64,000 nucleotides of DNA from the NCBI GenBank assembly GCA_947561715.1, contig OX387205.1:14699001-14763000 (forward strand), in the 5' to 3' direction. The position numbers and the translations under genes were made by a program. The notes under the pieces are model-generated. The model saw only the letters and a program-made list of their open reading frames with translations, ran no database searches and had not been told where the DNA came from. The DNA is from Ascidia mentula (Eukaryota; Chordata; Ascidiacea; Phlebobranchia; Ascidiidae). Positions within the stretch are counted from its first letter, which is position 1; each line of letters begins with the position of its first letter. Of this stretch, positions 34,737-46,603 are shown one piece after another.

Positions 34737-37240
34737 TTAAACTTTCCCAAAGCCAGGCGAATTGGAAATGCCAAATTCCATTTTGCTTTTGAAAGTGTCG
34801 TAATCCTTATGTCCCATGGGAATGCTGATAATATTGGCACAAGTATTTCCTAGGGGAAAAGGGGATGATTCAGTAAACTGTAGAGAAGGCTTTGGAAAAA
34901 ATCCTAACGGAGGTGTTTCATCTGCCCCAGTTGCAAACACTAATATGCCTTGAAGTGAACATTCAGAATCTCTTTCTGAAGAAAGAAAGTATATATTTCA
35001 CAAACTGCTACTTTTTAAAACAAAAATAACTTGGCACCTTCCACATCATCTAAGAAGCTTTTCCACCAGGTCATCACCAAATTTTCTTTATTTCTTCTGT
35101 TACTTCCAGCCTCAGAAAGCCTTGAAAAACATTTTGGAGCTGGCCCGCCATGCAATAGTGAAAGGGATATAAGAATTCCATAAATGTAGTATAAATCCTT
35201 GTCAATTGCTGAAAAAGAAAACAAAACTAATTATTCATATTATTTGCAAAGAAAATTTAAGATTACCTATTGGGTTAGTAGAAAGAAACTTTTTGCTTTC
35301 TTTTCCTTCAAATATTATGCTATTCATGATTTCATGCATTACCAAACATAAAAACTCTCTGGTTGGACCTCCAGCATCCACAGCTCCCTCAAATTCACCA
35401 TTTTCATCACTAAACTCCACAGTAATCCGAGCCATGGGGTTAAACATTTTCCTTTTTACAGTTCGAACAGCTCCGTCTAATATGTTGGACCTAATTACAT
35501 TGAACTTTTTGACAGCATGTTCATCAATGTTTTCTTGCAAAGTTTCCAGGCACTGTTCTGCGGTGGCAGTGTCATGCAATTTCCTGCAATGCCATTGTAA
35601 CAATGCATTATTTTCAAAAGTGAATCCAAATAATATTGTTAGTTACTCAGACTTAGAGGGTTCTCCAAGTAATGACTGCTGAATTGCCTGTTGCAGGTCA
35701 CCATCACTATCATCACTGGAATAGTTTGGAGGTTCATCACAACTTGACACCAAGTTGACATACTCACTAAAAAGCATTTAGTATTGGAAGATTTTTTTAG
35801 GCATAGGAATTATTTAATGTTACCGATAAATCAAAGATTCTGTCGCGGTTATGGAACCAACCAATGATGTATCCGGTAAAGGATTGCAATTTTCCTTCTC
35901 TTCAGAAACTTCAACACTGTTACTAGTTTCTTCAGTCAACAGAGCATCTTCCTGTGTTTGCTTGCAATCATAAGTAGATATTTAGTGATACATAACATAT
36001 TACATATGGCATGGACATATTCAATAATTAGTCTTGATCGATTTATTTTTGTAATAGTTGGTTATTATCTTACAAACCATGTCACAATTGTTGACTGCAA
36101 TTTCCACAGTTTTAATTGCTAGGGCATCTTCTGAACTGATATAAATTTTTTTTGTGTTTAGTGCAAGCACAGCTCTTGCATTCCATATAAATCCATCCTC
36201 AGATACTGCCTTCGTCAACAAATTAAAGCCTGGTTTGAGCAACAAGTATTGAAAAGTGGAAAATGAAATGAAGCAATCTTTAAAAGCGCTGATGATGGCT
36301 GTTTGCATTTCAGTCATATTCCATACACTGTTAATTTGTATAACATGGTGTAATCCCATTGTCTTCATCTTTTTTTGACATCTTGGTATTGTCATAAACC
36401 AATCACCTTTTATTCTTTGTATGCCTTGTGAAAATTCTTGAAGTGGAATACATACAACAATTCTTGAACAAAAGTGATGTCTATCAGTTTTTTTGTATTT
36501 GAGTTTTCGACCACCTTTAACTGCAACTGGTTTCCACCTTTTTCCTGTCGAGTTTAATGGACAGAAAACTCTTTTACACTCCTGCAAAACTTAAAGAACA
36601 GCATAAGAATATTACATTTACTGCATAATGCTAGCCAAGTTATTTATAACTAGTTGGAATGTTTTTGGATATGCTACTTTTGGATATACCATATGTTACG
36701 GGCGCATCAAAGCTAAATGTTATGCAATCTACAGCAGTAAATTAAATTACTTACTGGTTGAAAGTCATCATCATCATCTACAAAGGTGGAATAGCTTGTT
36801 TTATCAGCCCCAAAGATACGTCCACCACTACCTCTGATTTCATTTTGAAAGGAAGAATTCTGTCAACAAAGCACACAGTGGTTCGAAAGAAAAAAATACA
36901 GTAGTTAACTGCGTCCCCAGTGACAGGGTATACAACTTGGCATGATATAAACTTTTTCGTGAGTTTTACCTCTATTGGGAATAACACATTTCGAACATGA
37001 AATTAACATTTGTTACTCACTAACAATACTAATGTGTTTACCCGACCCCTAAGGGGTACTTACAATTTTGGGGGGTTTCTTTACTTTTTCCAACTGGCCT
37101 TTAGGCAGTGCAGATCCAGAAGATGAGGCAGATTTGCAATCATTGTCCTGTTCGGCTCGGTCCCTTGCCAAGGTATTAACAACTGTGGCCAATCTTTGCA
37201 CCGCCTCTTCCAACTCCGTATATTCGCTCCTGGTTTCCAT
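34737..37240 (-). CDS. HECT-type E3 ubiquitin ligase encoded by the transposon
   Basis: Eight exons in coding order, all phases fitting: 37064-37240, 36755-36859, 36078-36581, 35824-35960, 35647-35766, 35267-35583, 35038-35208 and 34737-34939, giving 577 residues. The N-terminus is a short helix. Residues about 95-262 are unrecognised. A ubiquitin-interacting motif (DLQQAIQQSL after an acidic run) lies near 325-345. A HECT domain fills about 348-577 with DAGGPTREFL, LHGGPAPK and the catalytic NTCAN Cys (about 544). HECT ligases take ubiquitin on this Cys before passing it to a target. The C-lobe is complete and no stop or frameshift is seen. The exon 7 donor (GTGCCA) is the weakest junction. 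Confidence 0.87.
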
Positions 37241-37316
37241 TACCTACGTTACCTTATTAAAAATATATATTAAATATAACGCGATAAAAAGCGCCGGCAA
37301 ATTTTTAGCTAACCTG

Positions 37317-38252
37317 CGGCAACAAAGCTTTATAATGCGCAACTTCGTTATCTTGCAGCAACTTAGCTCTACGTTGCGACACATTGACTCTATGTTGGGG
37401 GAACTTGGCTGTCTTGCAGCAACTTAGATATCTTGCAGCAACTTAGCTCTATCTTGCGGCAACATATCTATCTTGTAGCAACTTCGATCTATGTTGCGAC
37501 AACTTAGCTATCTTGCCGCAACTTAGCACTATGTTGCCGCAACTTAGCTATCTTGCCGCAACTTAGCACTATCTTGCCGCAACTTAGCTCTATGTTGCCG
37601 CAACTTAGCTATCTTGCCGCAACTTAGCACTATCTTGCCGCAACTTAGCACTATGTTGCCGCAACTTAGCTATCTTGCCGCAACTTAGCACTATGTTGCC
37701 GCAACTTAGCTATCTTGCCGCAACTTAGCACTATCTTGCCGCAACTTAGCTCTATGTTGCCGCAACTTAGCTATCTTGCCGCAACTTAGCACTATCTTGC
37801 CGCAACTTAGCTCTATGTTGCCGCAACTTAGCTATCTTGCCGCAACTTAGCACTATCTTGCCGCAACTTAGCACTATGTTGCCGCAACTTAGCTATCTTG
37901 CCGCAACTTAGCACTATGTTGCCGCAACTTAGCTATCTTGCCGCAACTTAGCTCTATGTTGCCGCAACTTAGCTATCTTGCCGCAACTTAGCACTATCTT
38001 GCCGCAACTTAGCACTATGTTGCCGCAACTTAGCTATCTTGCCGCAACTTAGCTATCTTGCCGCAACTTAGCACTATGTTGCGGCAACTTAGCTATCTTG
38101 CCGCAAGATAGCTCTATGTTGCGGCAACTTAGCTATCTTGCCGCAAGATAGCTCTATGTTGCCGCAACTTAGCTATCTTGCCGCAACTTAGCTTTATCTT
38201 GCAGCAAGTTAATATTTTTCAAAAAGGCGCGTTGATGCCATTGTGAAAAATA
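37317..38252. repeat. Right subterminal motif array
   Basis: More than 40 units such as CTATCTTGCCGCAACTTAG, the inverse orientation of the left array; early units are diverged and distal ones nearly uniform. At 38207-38233 a second, degraded copy of the terminal sequence lies inside the array. Confidence 0.95.
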
Positions 38253-38253
38253 G

Positions 38254-38296
38254 CTATGTTGCGGCAAGTTAATTTTTTTCAAAACGGCGCCCCATA
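38254..38296 (-). repeat. Right terminal inverted repeat
   Basis: Ends GGCGCCCCATA followed by GTTCAT (38297-38302), the second copy of the target site. Confidence 0.95.
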
Positions 38297-38613
38297 GTTC
38301 ATGCGCGTCCTCTATGTGTTGCGAATGACTTCGTTTCTTTGTTTCCAAAAATAAACCGATGGTGGCTCTTTTCTTGCGTGAAGGTATTTTTCCAGCTATT
38401 GCCATGTCACCGCAGTTGCTACCAAAGCATTACTTTTTGCAAGGTTGCTGCAAAGGAATATGTTCCTTTCAAAATCACTCCTTAGCGCGTGAGTCAAGTT
38501 GAACAATTTGTTTGTAACGGGCACATTTGCATGTGTAATAACATGATACGCATCATTATTTAGTAATATCATCTGGCAAAGTTTACTTTATCAGTTTTTT
38601 GTAAAGGTTAAGA

Positions 38614-40119
38614 ATGACCAGCGGCAACAAAGCTCTTGTCAATGGGGTCTATCTTTATTACGAAAAAGTTGGAAAAGGAAATCACCCTGTGTTATTATTT
38701 CCTGGCACATTTGGTAAATTATTTTTCATTATATTTTGTTTTTCAAATATCTTTCTCCTAACTGCAAAGCAAAATCTTCTTGATTGGCCTAATTTTTATT
38801 CTTACTGTAGTGTTCCATCGCATGTATGGATGGTGCTCCACAAATTAAAGGCTATTCTATCTCCAAGCTGCACTAAAATTGCATATATACTGTTTGTTCC
38901 TGCATTTAGACAGTCTTAGGTTTACCAGCTTTAAGTGTATTTGCTTTTACTTAATTTTCTTCTCACACAGGAAGCACAAAGACTGACTTTGAACCCCAGA
39001 TGCAGAAACTCAACAGAGATTTATTCACGATAATCGGATTTGATCCAAGAGGTTACGGAAAGTCAAGACCACCTGATCGAGATTATCCTCTTGATTTTTT
39101 ATACCGGGATGCTAATGATGCTGCTGGTTTAATGAAGGTTAAGAATTGCAAATACAAAATGTTTTATTTTGTGTACAATTTGTGATGTCAATTGTTGTTA
39201 ACATTTGATTTTTATTGTTTTTGCTCAATTGGATATGAATATATTTTCTATACAGGTTTTAGGTTATGACATATTTTCTATTGTTGGATGGAGCGCCGGT
39301 GGCAACTGTGCCTGCATAATTGCTGCTAAATGGCCAGAAAGAGTTAAAAAACTTGTGGTTTGGGGAACCAATTCATTTTTTACTAAAGAAGATATTGAGA
39401 TTTATAAATGTAATATGTTAGTAACAAGAATTGTAAACTGTCATGTTGTTGGTTAGTTGTTGTTATCTTCTGTAGCTGTCTGGCATAACATAAATTCTCA
39501 GTGGCACTCATTTGCGTAGAGCGCATGTGAGGCAAAAAACAGTAATTGTTAATTTATTGCCAAAACAGCAACCGGTCTTTTTATAAAGTTATTGGGAATC
39601 CAGACAACTGGAATGCAGAACAGACACAAGCTATGGTCAATGTATACGGAGAGTTGTATTTCAAAAAAATCTTGTGCTCATGGTTTAATTCTATTCTCAA
39701 AATGTCAGAAAATCCTGATGAGAATGGAGATACAGATTTATACAGAAAAGTTGGTTGTATTGATTCTTATGTGTACCCACTCAATTTCTTCAAATAAACA
39801 ACCTTTTTTGCACAGGAATTACCCAAAATTAAGGCTGAAGTATTAATTCTACATGGAATACAGGAGCAGTTGGTGCCAAAATACCATGCAGAGTATTTAC
39901 AAAAACATATTAGGAATTCAAGGTAATTAAACACAAAACTTGTAGCTGTTGAAACAGAATTAGGTATAATTAGTTTTTGTTGAAAATTAAACCCCATTTA
40001 TCGTTTATATCAACAGGCTTGTGTGTTGGAAAGATGGAAAACACAATATCCACTTAAAATTTCCTGACAGATTTAATTCACTTGTTGAACAGTTTTTAAG
40101 TTCAACAACCAAATTGTGA
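38614..40119 (+). CDS. BPHL-like hydrolase paralogue D
   Basis: Exons 38614-38713, 38971-39137, 39256-39409, 39589-39749, 39816-39922 and 40017-40119; 263 residues, same exon phases as the other paralogues. It keeps DPRGYGKSRPPDRD, the nucleophile Ser102 and GKHNIHL. The elbow is GWSAGG instead of GWSDGG, and the acid segment reads HGIQEQLVP where relatives have Asp at the Glu position. The fold should be intact but substrate preference is probably changed; catalysis with Glu in place of Asp is possible. The exon 3 donor is GTAATA. The 6-kb transposon ends 317 bp upstream, inside the probable promoter. AATAAA at 40463. Confidence 0.88.
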
Positions 40120-40860
40120 TTCCAAACTATGTCAATTCCTAGATCCCATTCCAGTATGCATGGCTTTTTTTTTATATGTGTATGTATAGGTGCAGTGTAA
40201 GTTCATCATAGACTTTAAATGTTAAAGTGTATTATATTGGGCCCATTCTAAATGTGCCAAAAGCTTTTAAGTTTTTTAATACTTTTAATCAAATTATTTT
40301 TGCGCCAAGCGCCAACCTCAGCAAGGTTATAAATATTTCGCCACTTTTCTGGTTTTATGCAACCTTTCTTCAAAATCTCAAGAAGTTCCTGTGCTACCAT
40401 CTAATGTACATATAGGTCATCATAATGATGTATGTCTTTTGTGTGTTTTTTAAAATTGTTGTAATAAAATATTACATGCTAAATTTGGTTCAGTTTCTCG
40501 GTCGACTTGCCAAATTTTTATGTCATCACCCAGTTCTCAATTTTACAGATTCATAACCTCGCTAGTTTGCAATGACGTCACAATAAGCGATTGTTTGAGG
40601 CTCGTGTTGTTACAAAAGAATCAGATGGCCACAGAAAAAATCCTAAAACCATCAACAATTGATTGGAAAAATACCCATCATTAAACTAGTGACGCAATAA
40701 TGATGATACGTTTAAATAATTTGGCGAAACGATATCATAATTCACCCTGTTTTTACATCAAAAGAAATTAGTAGGTAGTGAGATTTCAAAAACGGGGTCA
40801 CCAAATACAAAATGCCTGGACATAGACATTACATTACACGAAAATGAACATGTATTTTAA

Positions 40861-40994
40861 TTAAGTGCCAAGTACAATTAACAAGCAATTATTGATATTT
40901 GAAAGTGCATCAGTATTTTTGAGGCATTCGTTCATTGTTTGATCGATTAGTTCGGACTGGGCCACTGTAAATATCCTTTCCATCCGCAAACTGC
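40861..40994 (-). pseudogene. Isolated last-exon fragment of a SULT gene
   Basis: On the minus strand a frame of about 40 codons resembles the final exon of the three SULT genes to the right: a MERIFTVAQSELIDQTMNECLKNTD stretch in place of the GGWKEYFTVAQSEL...NDCLKNTD pattern. The lead-in differs and no other SULT exon is nearby, so it is a relic. Confidence 0.6.
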
Positions 40995-41312
40995 ACCTAA
41001 AACGTTGTGAATGAAAGTGTAAATTTTTCCAAACAATATAGAGGTTTTGTTTGGTATAAGCTATGGTATAAGTGTTGTGAATTATTATGTTCATTGACAT
41101 CGCAGCACGTTCTGCAAGTGTTGGAGTGCCGGGTAAAAAGAAACACTGAAACAGTTACATGACAAAGAAAATAAAAATTCCGAACAAATACGTTACGGTT
41201 CAATGATAAATACATTGTAGCGAACATAGAGAATATTAATATGTTTTAGCCTTCTTAATAAAAGATTGTTTACCTGATTGGTGATGGATACACCAAGTTT
41301 ACAGAAGAACAC

Positions 41313-41364
41313 GCGTTTAAACCACTGATCTCTAGTGTTTAATAGAGATCAGTGGTTTAAACGC
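41313..41364. repeat. Perfect 21-bp inverted repeat with 10-nt loop
   Basis: Arms 41313-41333 and 41344-41364 are exact reverse complements; the loop is AGTGTTTAAT. It lies in the upstream region of hydrolase E and is not seen upstream of D. Confidence 0.95.
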
Positions 41365-42031
41365 AACAGCATGCGTGTCACACCTGAGTGGTTCTGTTCT
41401 GCACTTGTTTTGTTTACCAACAAGCAGTAGGTGGTCTTGGAAATTGGAATGGTGGCTCTCTTTTTGTCTAAAGGTATTATTCCAGTTATTATCGTGTTAC
41501 TGAAAATTGCAACCGAAGCAATACTTTTTGCAGGGTTGCTACGAAGTAATCTTCACGTTTTGAAATCACTCTGTACTTCCCCGTAAGTCAAACAAGTTGT
41601 AACGATTTTGTTCTAGACTTAGAATGCAACATTTTTGTTAGATGTTGGGCATTTATTTGCGCACAAAGTTGGTAACAAAGTTTGAAAGTTATTACTATTC
41701 TAATAGGTGTGAATGACGAAAAGAACAACAGGATATATTATTATTTATTATATATGATGTAGCATTAATGCACATGTAGCCTATGTATCTGGGGGGGGGG
41801 GGGGGGGGTGAATATATTTTGGCATCTGGTTCTATCACTAGCAGCATACCATGGTAACCGTGGGAATGCAGTGCTCGAAGTGAAACATAGGCCTGGAGAC
41901 AAGCGAATATTTTTCATTATGCATTAGCTAATTATTTTAAGCTTGTTATGAATAAAGTTGCGTGCAGAGCTGGACTACAACCTAGCATAGGGTTTTGGTA
42001 ACAATAAGACTTTTTTTTGTATAGGTTAAGA

Positions 42032-43989
42032 ATGATTGCCAGAAACAAAGCTTTTGTCAATGGAGTCAACCTTTATTACGAAAAAGTTGGAAAAGGGAAT
42101 CACCCTGTGTTATTATTTCCTGGCACATTTGGTAAATTGTTTTTCATTACAGTTTGTTTTCAAATGTTTTTTTTTCGTTTTTCCGTATGTTTACCTCGGC
42201 TACAAAGCAAAATCTTCTTTTTCCTGCATACTGCAGTATCCCATTGTATGTATACATGGTGCTTCACAAACTACAGGCTAATCTATCCCCAAAATGTGCT
42301 AAAACTATTTGTAAATGCCATTAATTAACATTTAAACAGTCTTAATATGTATGAGAAAAGTCTTTTGTTTTTAAGTCTCCGGTTTACCAACTTTAAGTGT
42401 ATTTGCTTTTACTTAATTTTATTCTAACACAGGAAGCACAAAGACTGACTTTGAACCCCAGCTGCAGAAACTCAACAGAGATTTATTCACAATAATTGGA
42501 TTTGACCCAAGAGGTTATGGTAGGTCAAGACCACCTGATCGAGATTATCCTCTTGATTTTTTATACCGGGATGCTGATGATGCTGCTGGATTGATGGAGG
42601 TTAAGAATCACATTTATTTTCTTTTGGTTCTTAATTTTTGAAATATTTAATGTTGACTTCATACTGCAATTATACCTGGGATTTGTTTTTACTTGATAAG
42701 TAACAAAGTATATTTTGTTTTTTAATTTTGGGAATTGCAAATTATGAACATAATTTCTAAACAGGTTTTAGGTTATGACAAATACTCTATTGTTGGATGG
42801 AGCACCGGTGGCAGCTCTGCCTGCATACTTGCTGCTAAATGGACAGAAAGAGTTAAAAAACTTGTGATTTGGGGAAATAACTCATTTATTACCAAAGATG
42901 ACCTTGATATATATGAAGGTAAGACATGAGCAACACAACTTCTGGAGGTCGGTGTGATGTTGGTTGTTGCTGTAGATCAGTGCTTCTCAATGTTTTTGTA
43001 ATCGCGTACCACCTACTGTTTTTGTTTTTTCATAACATACTACCATTCCATAGCCTACAATACACCAAAGCACATACAACAAATACTGTGTTACACAATT
43101 AAATGCTAAAACCAGGGGTGGTTAAATATGCGCATGTGCAGTTGTGCAGACTGTTTGCTACAAACAATTTTGTTTTATCACATCTAACTTCATATAAGGA
43201 TCTTGCTAACCACTAATAGTACAGGTAACAGAGGTTGAGAATCACTGCTGTAGATGTTATACTGTTTAAATGAGGTTTATCTGCCAATAATATGCTTACA
43301 CATGCCAGATATCAGTGTCTTTTTAAGAATTACTATTTCTAAATATGTCGCCAAGGCATAATTTTGTGCACTGCTATTGAAGGTATTGCGAATCCCAAAA
43401 ACTGGAGTGCAGAACAAACGCAAGCCATGATAAACGTTTATGGAGAATCATATTTCAAAAAAATGTGTCCATTATGGCTCGATTCCTTTCTTAAAATGGC
43501 TGAAACTCCTGATGAGAATGGAGACACTGATTTATACAGAAAAGTTGGTTGTATTGATTCTTAATTGTACCCACTCCATTCCTTCAAACTAACAACCTTT
43601 TTTGCACAGGAATTACCCAAAATTAAGGCTGAAGTAATGATTCTGTATGGAATGCAGGAGCAGTTTATATCAAAACACCATGCAGAGTATTTACAAAAGC
43701 ATATTAGGAATTCAAGGTATTTGAATAAACACATAACCATAACTACCAGACATATTCAGTTTGAAAAAATCTATGGTTATATCGATACCATTTATATGTT
43801 TCATTGTTTACATGTGTGGTAACTTTGCATGCAAACAAAAATAATTTGATTTAAAATTAAACCCGTTATGTAACTGAAATCAACAGGCTTGTGTGTTGGA
43901 AAGATGGGAAACACAATCTCCACTTAAGATTTCCTGACAGATTTAATTCACTTGTTGAACAGTTTTTAAGTGTAACTACCAAACTATGA
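42032..43989 (+). CDS. BPHL-like hydrolase paralogue E
   Basis: Exons 42032-42131, 42433-42599, 42765-42918, 43383-43543, 43610-43716 and 43887-43989; 263 residues. It is the closest relative of paralogue D. The elbow is GWSTGG, and the acid segment is YGMQEQFIS, so like D it lacks the Asp after the nucleophile and has Glu at the acid position; the His of GKHNLHL is kept. Intron 3 contains a hAT-type MITE. The ATG chosen matches the D start in alignment; a longer frame upstream has no start of its own. Confidence 0.88.
42979..43247. mobile_element. hAT-type MITE in intron 3 of hydrolase E
   Basis: 269 bp with ends CAGTGCTTCTCAA and TTGAGAATCACTG, flanked by a perfect 8-bp duplication CTGTAGAT (42971-42978 and 43248-43255). 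There is no coding capacity. Single ends of the same kind (CAGTGGTTCTTAACCTTT) occur near 47173 and 55445. Confidence 0.9.
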
Positions 43990-44793
43990 AACCATATTGT
44001 GACAATTCCTACTAACTTTTCCTGCTGTTAATTACCTGTGTGTGCAATGGCGCAGTATTTTTTTACTCTGAATACTTTAATCAATCCAGAGTGTTGGTAC
44101 TATTCTTGGTCTTGAAGTTGTGTTGATTCATTTTGTCGTTGCGGAGAGTCACATTCAGACAACACACCACAAAATTTTGGCTTGCATAAAAAAGACTATT
44201 TTCGACAACAACAAAATGAATGCTAACTCAATAACAAGACAAGAACACCTCCAATTGTCTTTTGCAACTCACAGTATATGAAATACCTCACTCACGATAT
44301 ATGAAATACCTCACTCACGATATATGAAATACCTCACTCACGATATATGAAATACCTCAATCACGATATATGAAATGCCCCAAGTTTGTCTTTTGCAACT
44401 CACGATATATGAAATTAATGCCTCAATCACGATATATGAAATGCCTCAAGTTTGTCTTTTGCAACTCACGATATATGAAATGCCTCATACATTGTGTTTG
44501 TTTTATTATTTGGATGTTAAATACTGATCAATTGAATATAAGTATACTAAATCCTTGACTATCATATATTGATTTGCCAACATAATAGTCCATTTTTTAT
44601 ACCATATAAAAAATACCCTTAATTAAACCAGTGACGAAATAATGACGTCAAAAAGATTGATAGGTAGCGAGATTTTAAAAACGGGGTCACCAAATGCAAA
44701 GGTACCTGGACGTAGATCTTTCATCACACGGAAATGACAAATATTTACAGTAAGTTGGTTTATGTATTAAGTGGAAAGATCATTTATAAACAA
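43990..44793. other. Convergent intergenic region with minisatellite
   Basis: Lies between the 3' ends of hydrolase E and the first SULT gene. It includes the tandem repeat at 44255-44487; no gene is seen. Confidence 0.6.
44255..44487. repeat. Minisatellite with about 24-bp core
   Basis: Repeated CACGATATATGAAATACCTC units, first regular, then interspersed with a longer unit containing GTTTGTCTTTTGCAACT. Confidence 0.9.
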
Positions 44794-46570
44794 TCATGTA
44801 TATTTGAATGTGACATCAGTACTTTTGAGGCATTCGTTCATTTTTTGATCGACCAGTTCCGACTGGGCCACTGTAAAATATTCTTTCCATCCGCCAACTT
44901 CACCTGAAACGTTGTGAATGAAGTTGTAAATTTGTCCAAACAATCTAGACCTTTTGCTAGTTATAAATGTTGTGAATTATTATGCTCATTGACATTGCAG
45001 CACGTTCTGCAAACACAAAACCCATCTGTAAAATCCGCTGTAAAAATGTTAGATTTCCTATACCTTTGCGCAGGTTCGCCTTTTGAAAAAACCCAACATC
45101 GTCTGAGTAACTTCCGATGTCTTTTTTCATTCCATCCATCGAACATCTTTCTTCTATTTCCCATATTTTTTCATCACTGACTTCAACGTCCAAGAATTCC
45201 GCTATTTGGCGCAGTTCCGTTTTAAAGTCCTGAAATAAAAGTCGCGGGTAACTTGAAGGTTGTGGGTTCAAATCCCACCGTGTGTGCGTTACCTTTTTCA
45301 AATCCTCGTAGTAAACAAAGCGGACGTTTTTATTGTCTCTATGTTTGTACCATGACAAAATATGGTGCGGATACCATTCTCCGGGGAGACAACCATTCGG
45401 TATTTTCCCTAAATCGAAAACAAAGGTCAAGACGATATTAAAAATATATATAAAATCAAGCCCTCACCATTAATTAGGTAATCAAAAAACACTCCCCAAC
45501 CGCCCGTTACCAATCTTGCCATAGGGTGATCCCCCGTCCCTATAATCTTCTGTACAAAGTGATACATGGATACCATTTGATCTTTGGGGTTTCGCAGAAT
45601 GTAGATAACCTGTAGCGTATGTGTTGTGATCGTCTTGATTCAGCGTCTATTGTTTTAACTTTATATATTCTATGATTAAAGGTACAACTGGTAAGCCTTA
45701 ATAAAACATGTATTATCCCATGCATTTGTAACGGTTGACTTCTGAAAACATGGGTGGCAACCTGGTACATGCGTTTCGTCATCAATTACATATATTTCTT
45801 ATCGGGTCACGTGGGTTGTGCAACGAAGCATGAAGGTTAGTGCCATGGGCGATCTCTAATACCGAAGGCCACTGACTCCTGTGATTTGATTTCATTGTAG
45901 GCTAGCCTGGAAACCGTTTTCTCGATAATTTGCTAAAAGACTTATGCATGGAATTCGTGAAATTCATGTTCCAAAACCATAACATAGAGGGAGTCACGAT
46001 TATATAGCATGGGAGTTTCCATTAAACTAACCTTTGCGTCGGCTTTTTTCATCATTTCCAAGTTGACAAAATCTCCCACCACGTGTGTCCCGAGTACTCG
46101 ACGTTTAAACGGCAACCTGTCGAGCACGTCAAACTTCGAGCCTGAAATTAGGTGTCAAGACATTGATGTCACTTATCAAGTTGTCCAACATGTACAAGAC
46201 CGTTAAATTGTAAAAGAGGTTTGATCTAATATTGAGCAAATAATATTTTGCACATACTGTTTTGACGTATCATGACTAGCACAACTGTCTGTTGCTTAAT
46301 AAGTATTAATTAAGGCTCATTTGCTTCGAAATTATATCTTGTAATATCAAACCAGAAATTATCAGCGACAAGATTACAAACGTCAAGGATGATGACGTCA
46401 CTTACTTTCACCGGCTTCAAGCAGATTGGCGTTAGTTGGAAGCTGCTTGCTTAAAATTAATTCCTTCTCATCATAAAGCAACGTACGTAGGATTGTAACC
46501 ATCCAGTTTGTTCCTGTGGACATATAAAGCATGACTGAAACTTCGAACACGGTTAATCCCCAGTCAAATC

Positions 46571-46603
<33 letters not shown>

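Larger units (their letters stand above)
32256..38296. mobile_element. 6-kb DNA transposon with DDE transposase and HECT ligase
   Basis: A 6,041-bp element. Its ends read TATGGGGCGCCG inward and match for about 43 bp with one mismatch. It is flanked by 6-bp direct repeats GTTCAT (32250-32255 and 38297-38302). The related upstream region of the paralogous hydrolase gene at 42032 has no such insert. Inside are opposed motif arrays, a plus-strand rve-type transposase and a minus-strand HECT gene, converging tail to tail around 34029-34736. The 6-bp duplication and TA-Y ends fit what I recall of the IS3EU superfamily; that assignment is inference. Confidence 0.9.
40120..42031. other. Intergenic region between hydrolases D and E
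   Basis: Holds the 3' end of D. About 40861-40990 is a diverged fragment related to the SULT last exon (VAQSELIDQTMNECLK pattern on the minus strand), with no partner exons. The perfect hairpin at 41313-41364, an 18-G run at 41791-41808, and E's upstream region (41380-41560 resembles 38300-38470) complete it. No full gene. Confidence 0.6.

Noticed and set aside
35206..35682. 158-residue plus-strand frame
   Set aside because: It is the antisense of the HECT exons, which carry the conserved motifs.
45230..45292. Functional tRNA gene
   Set aside because: The T-arm is good but the anticodon arm is missing and no acceptor stem pairs; it is kept only as a tRNA-like intron.
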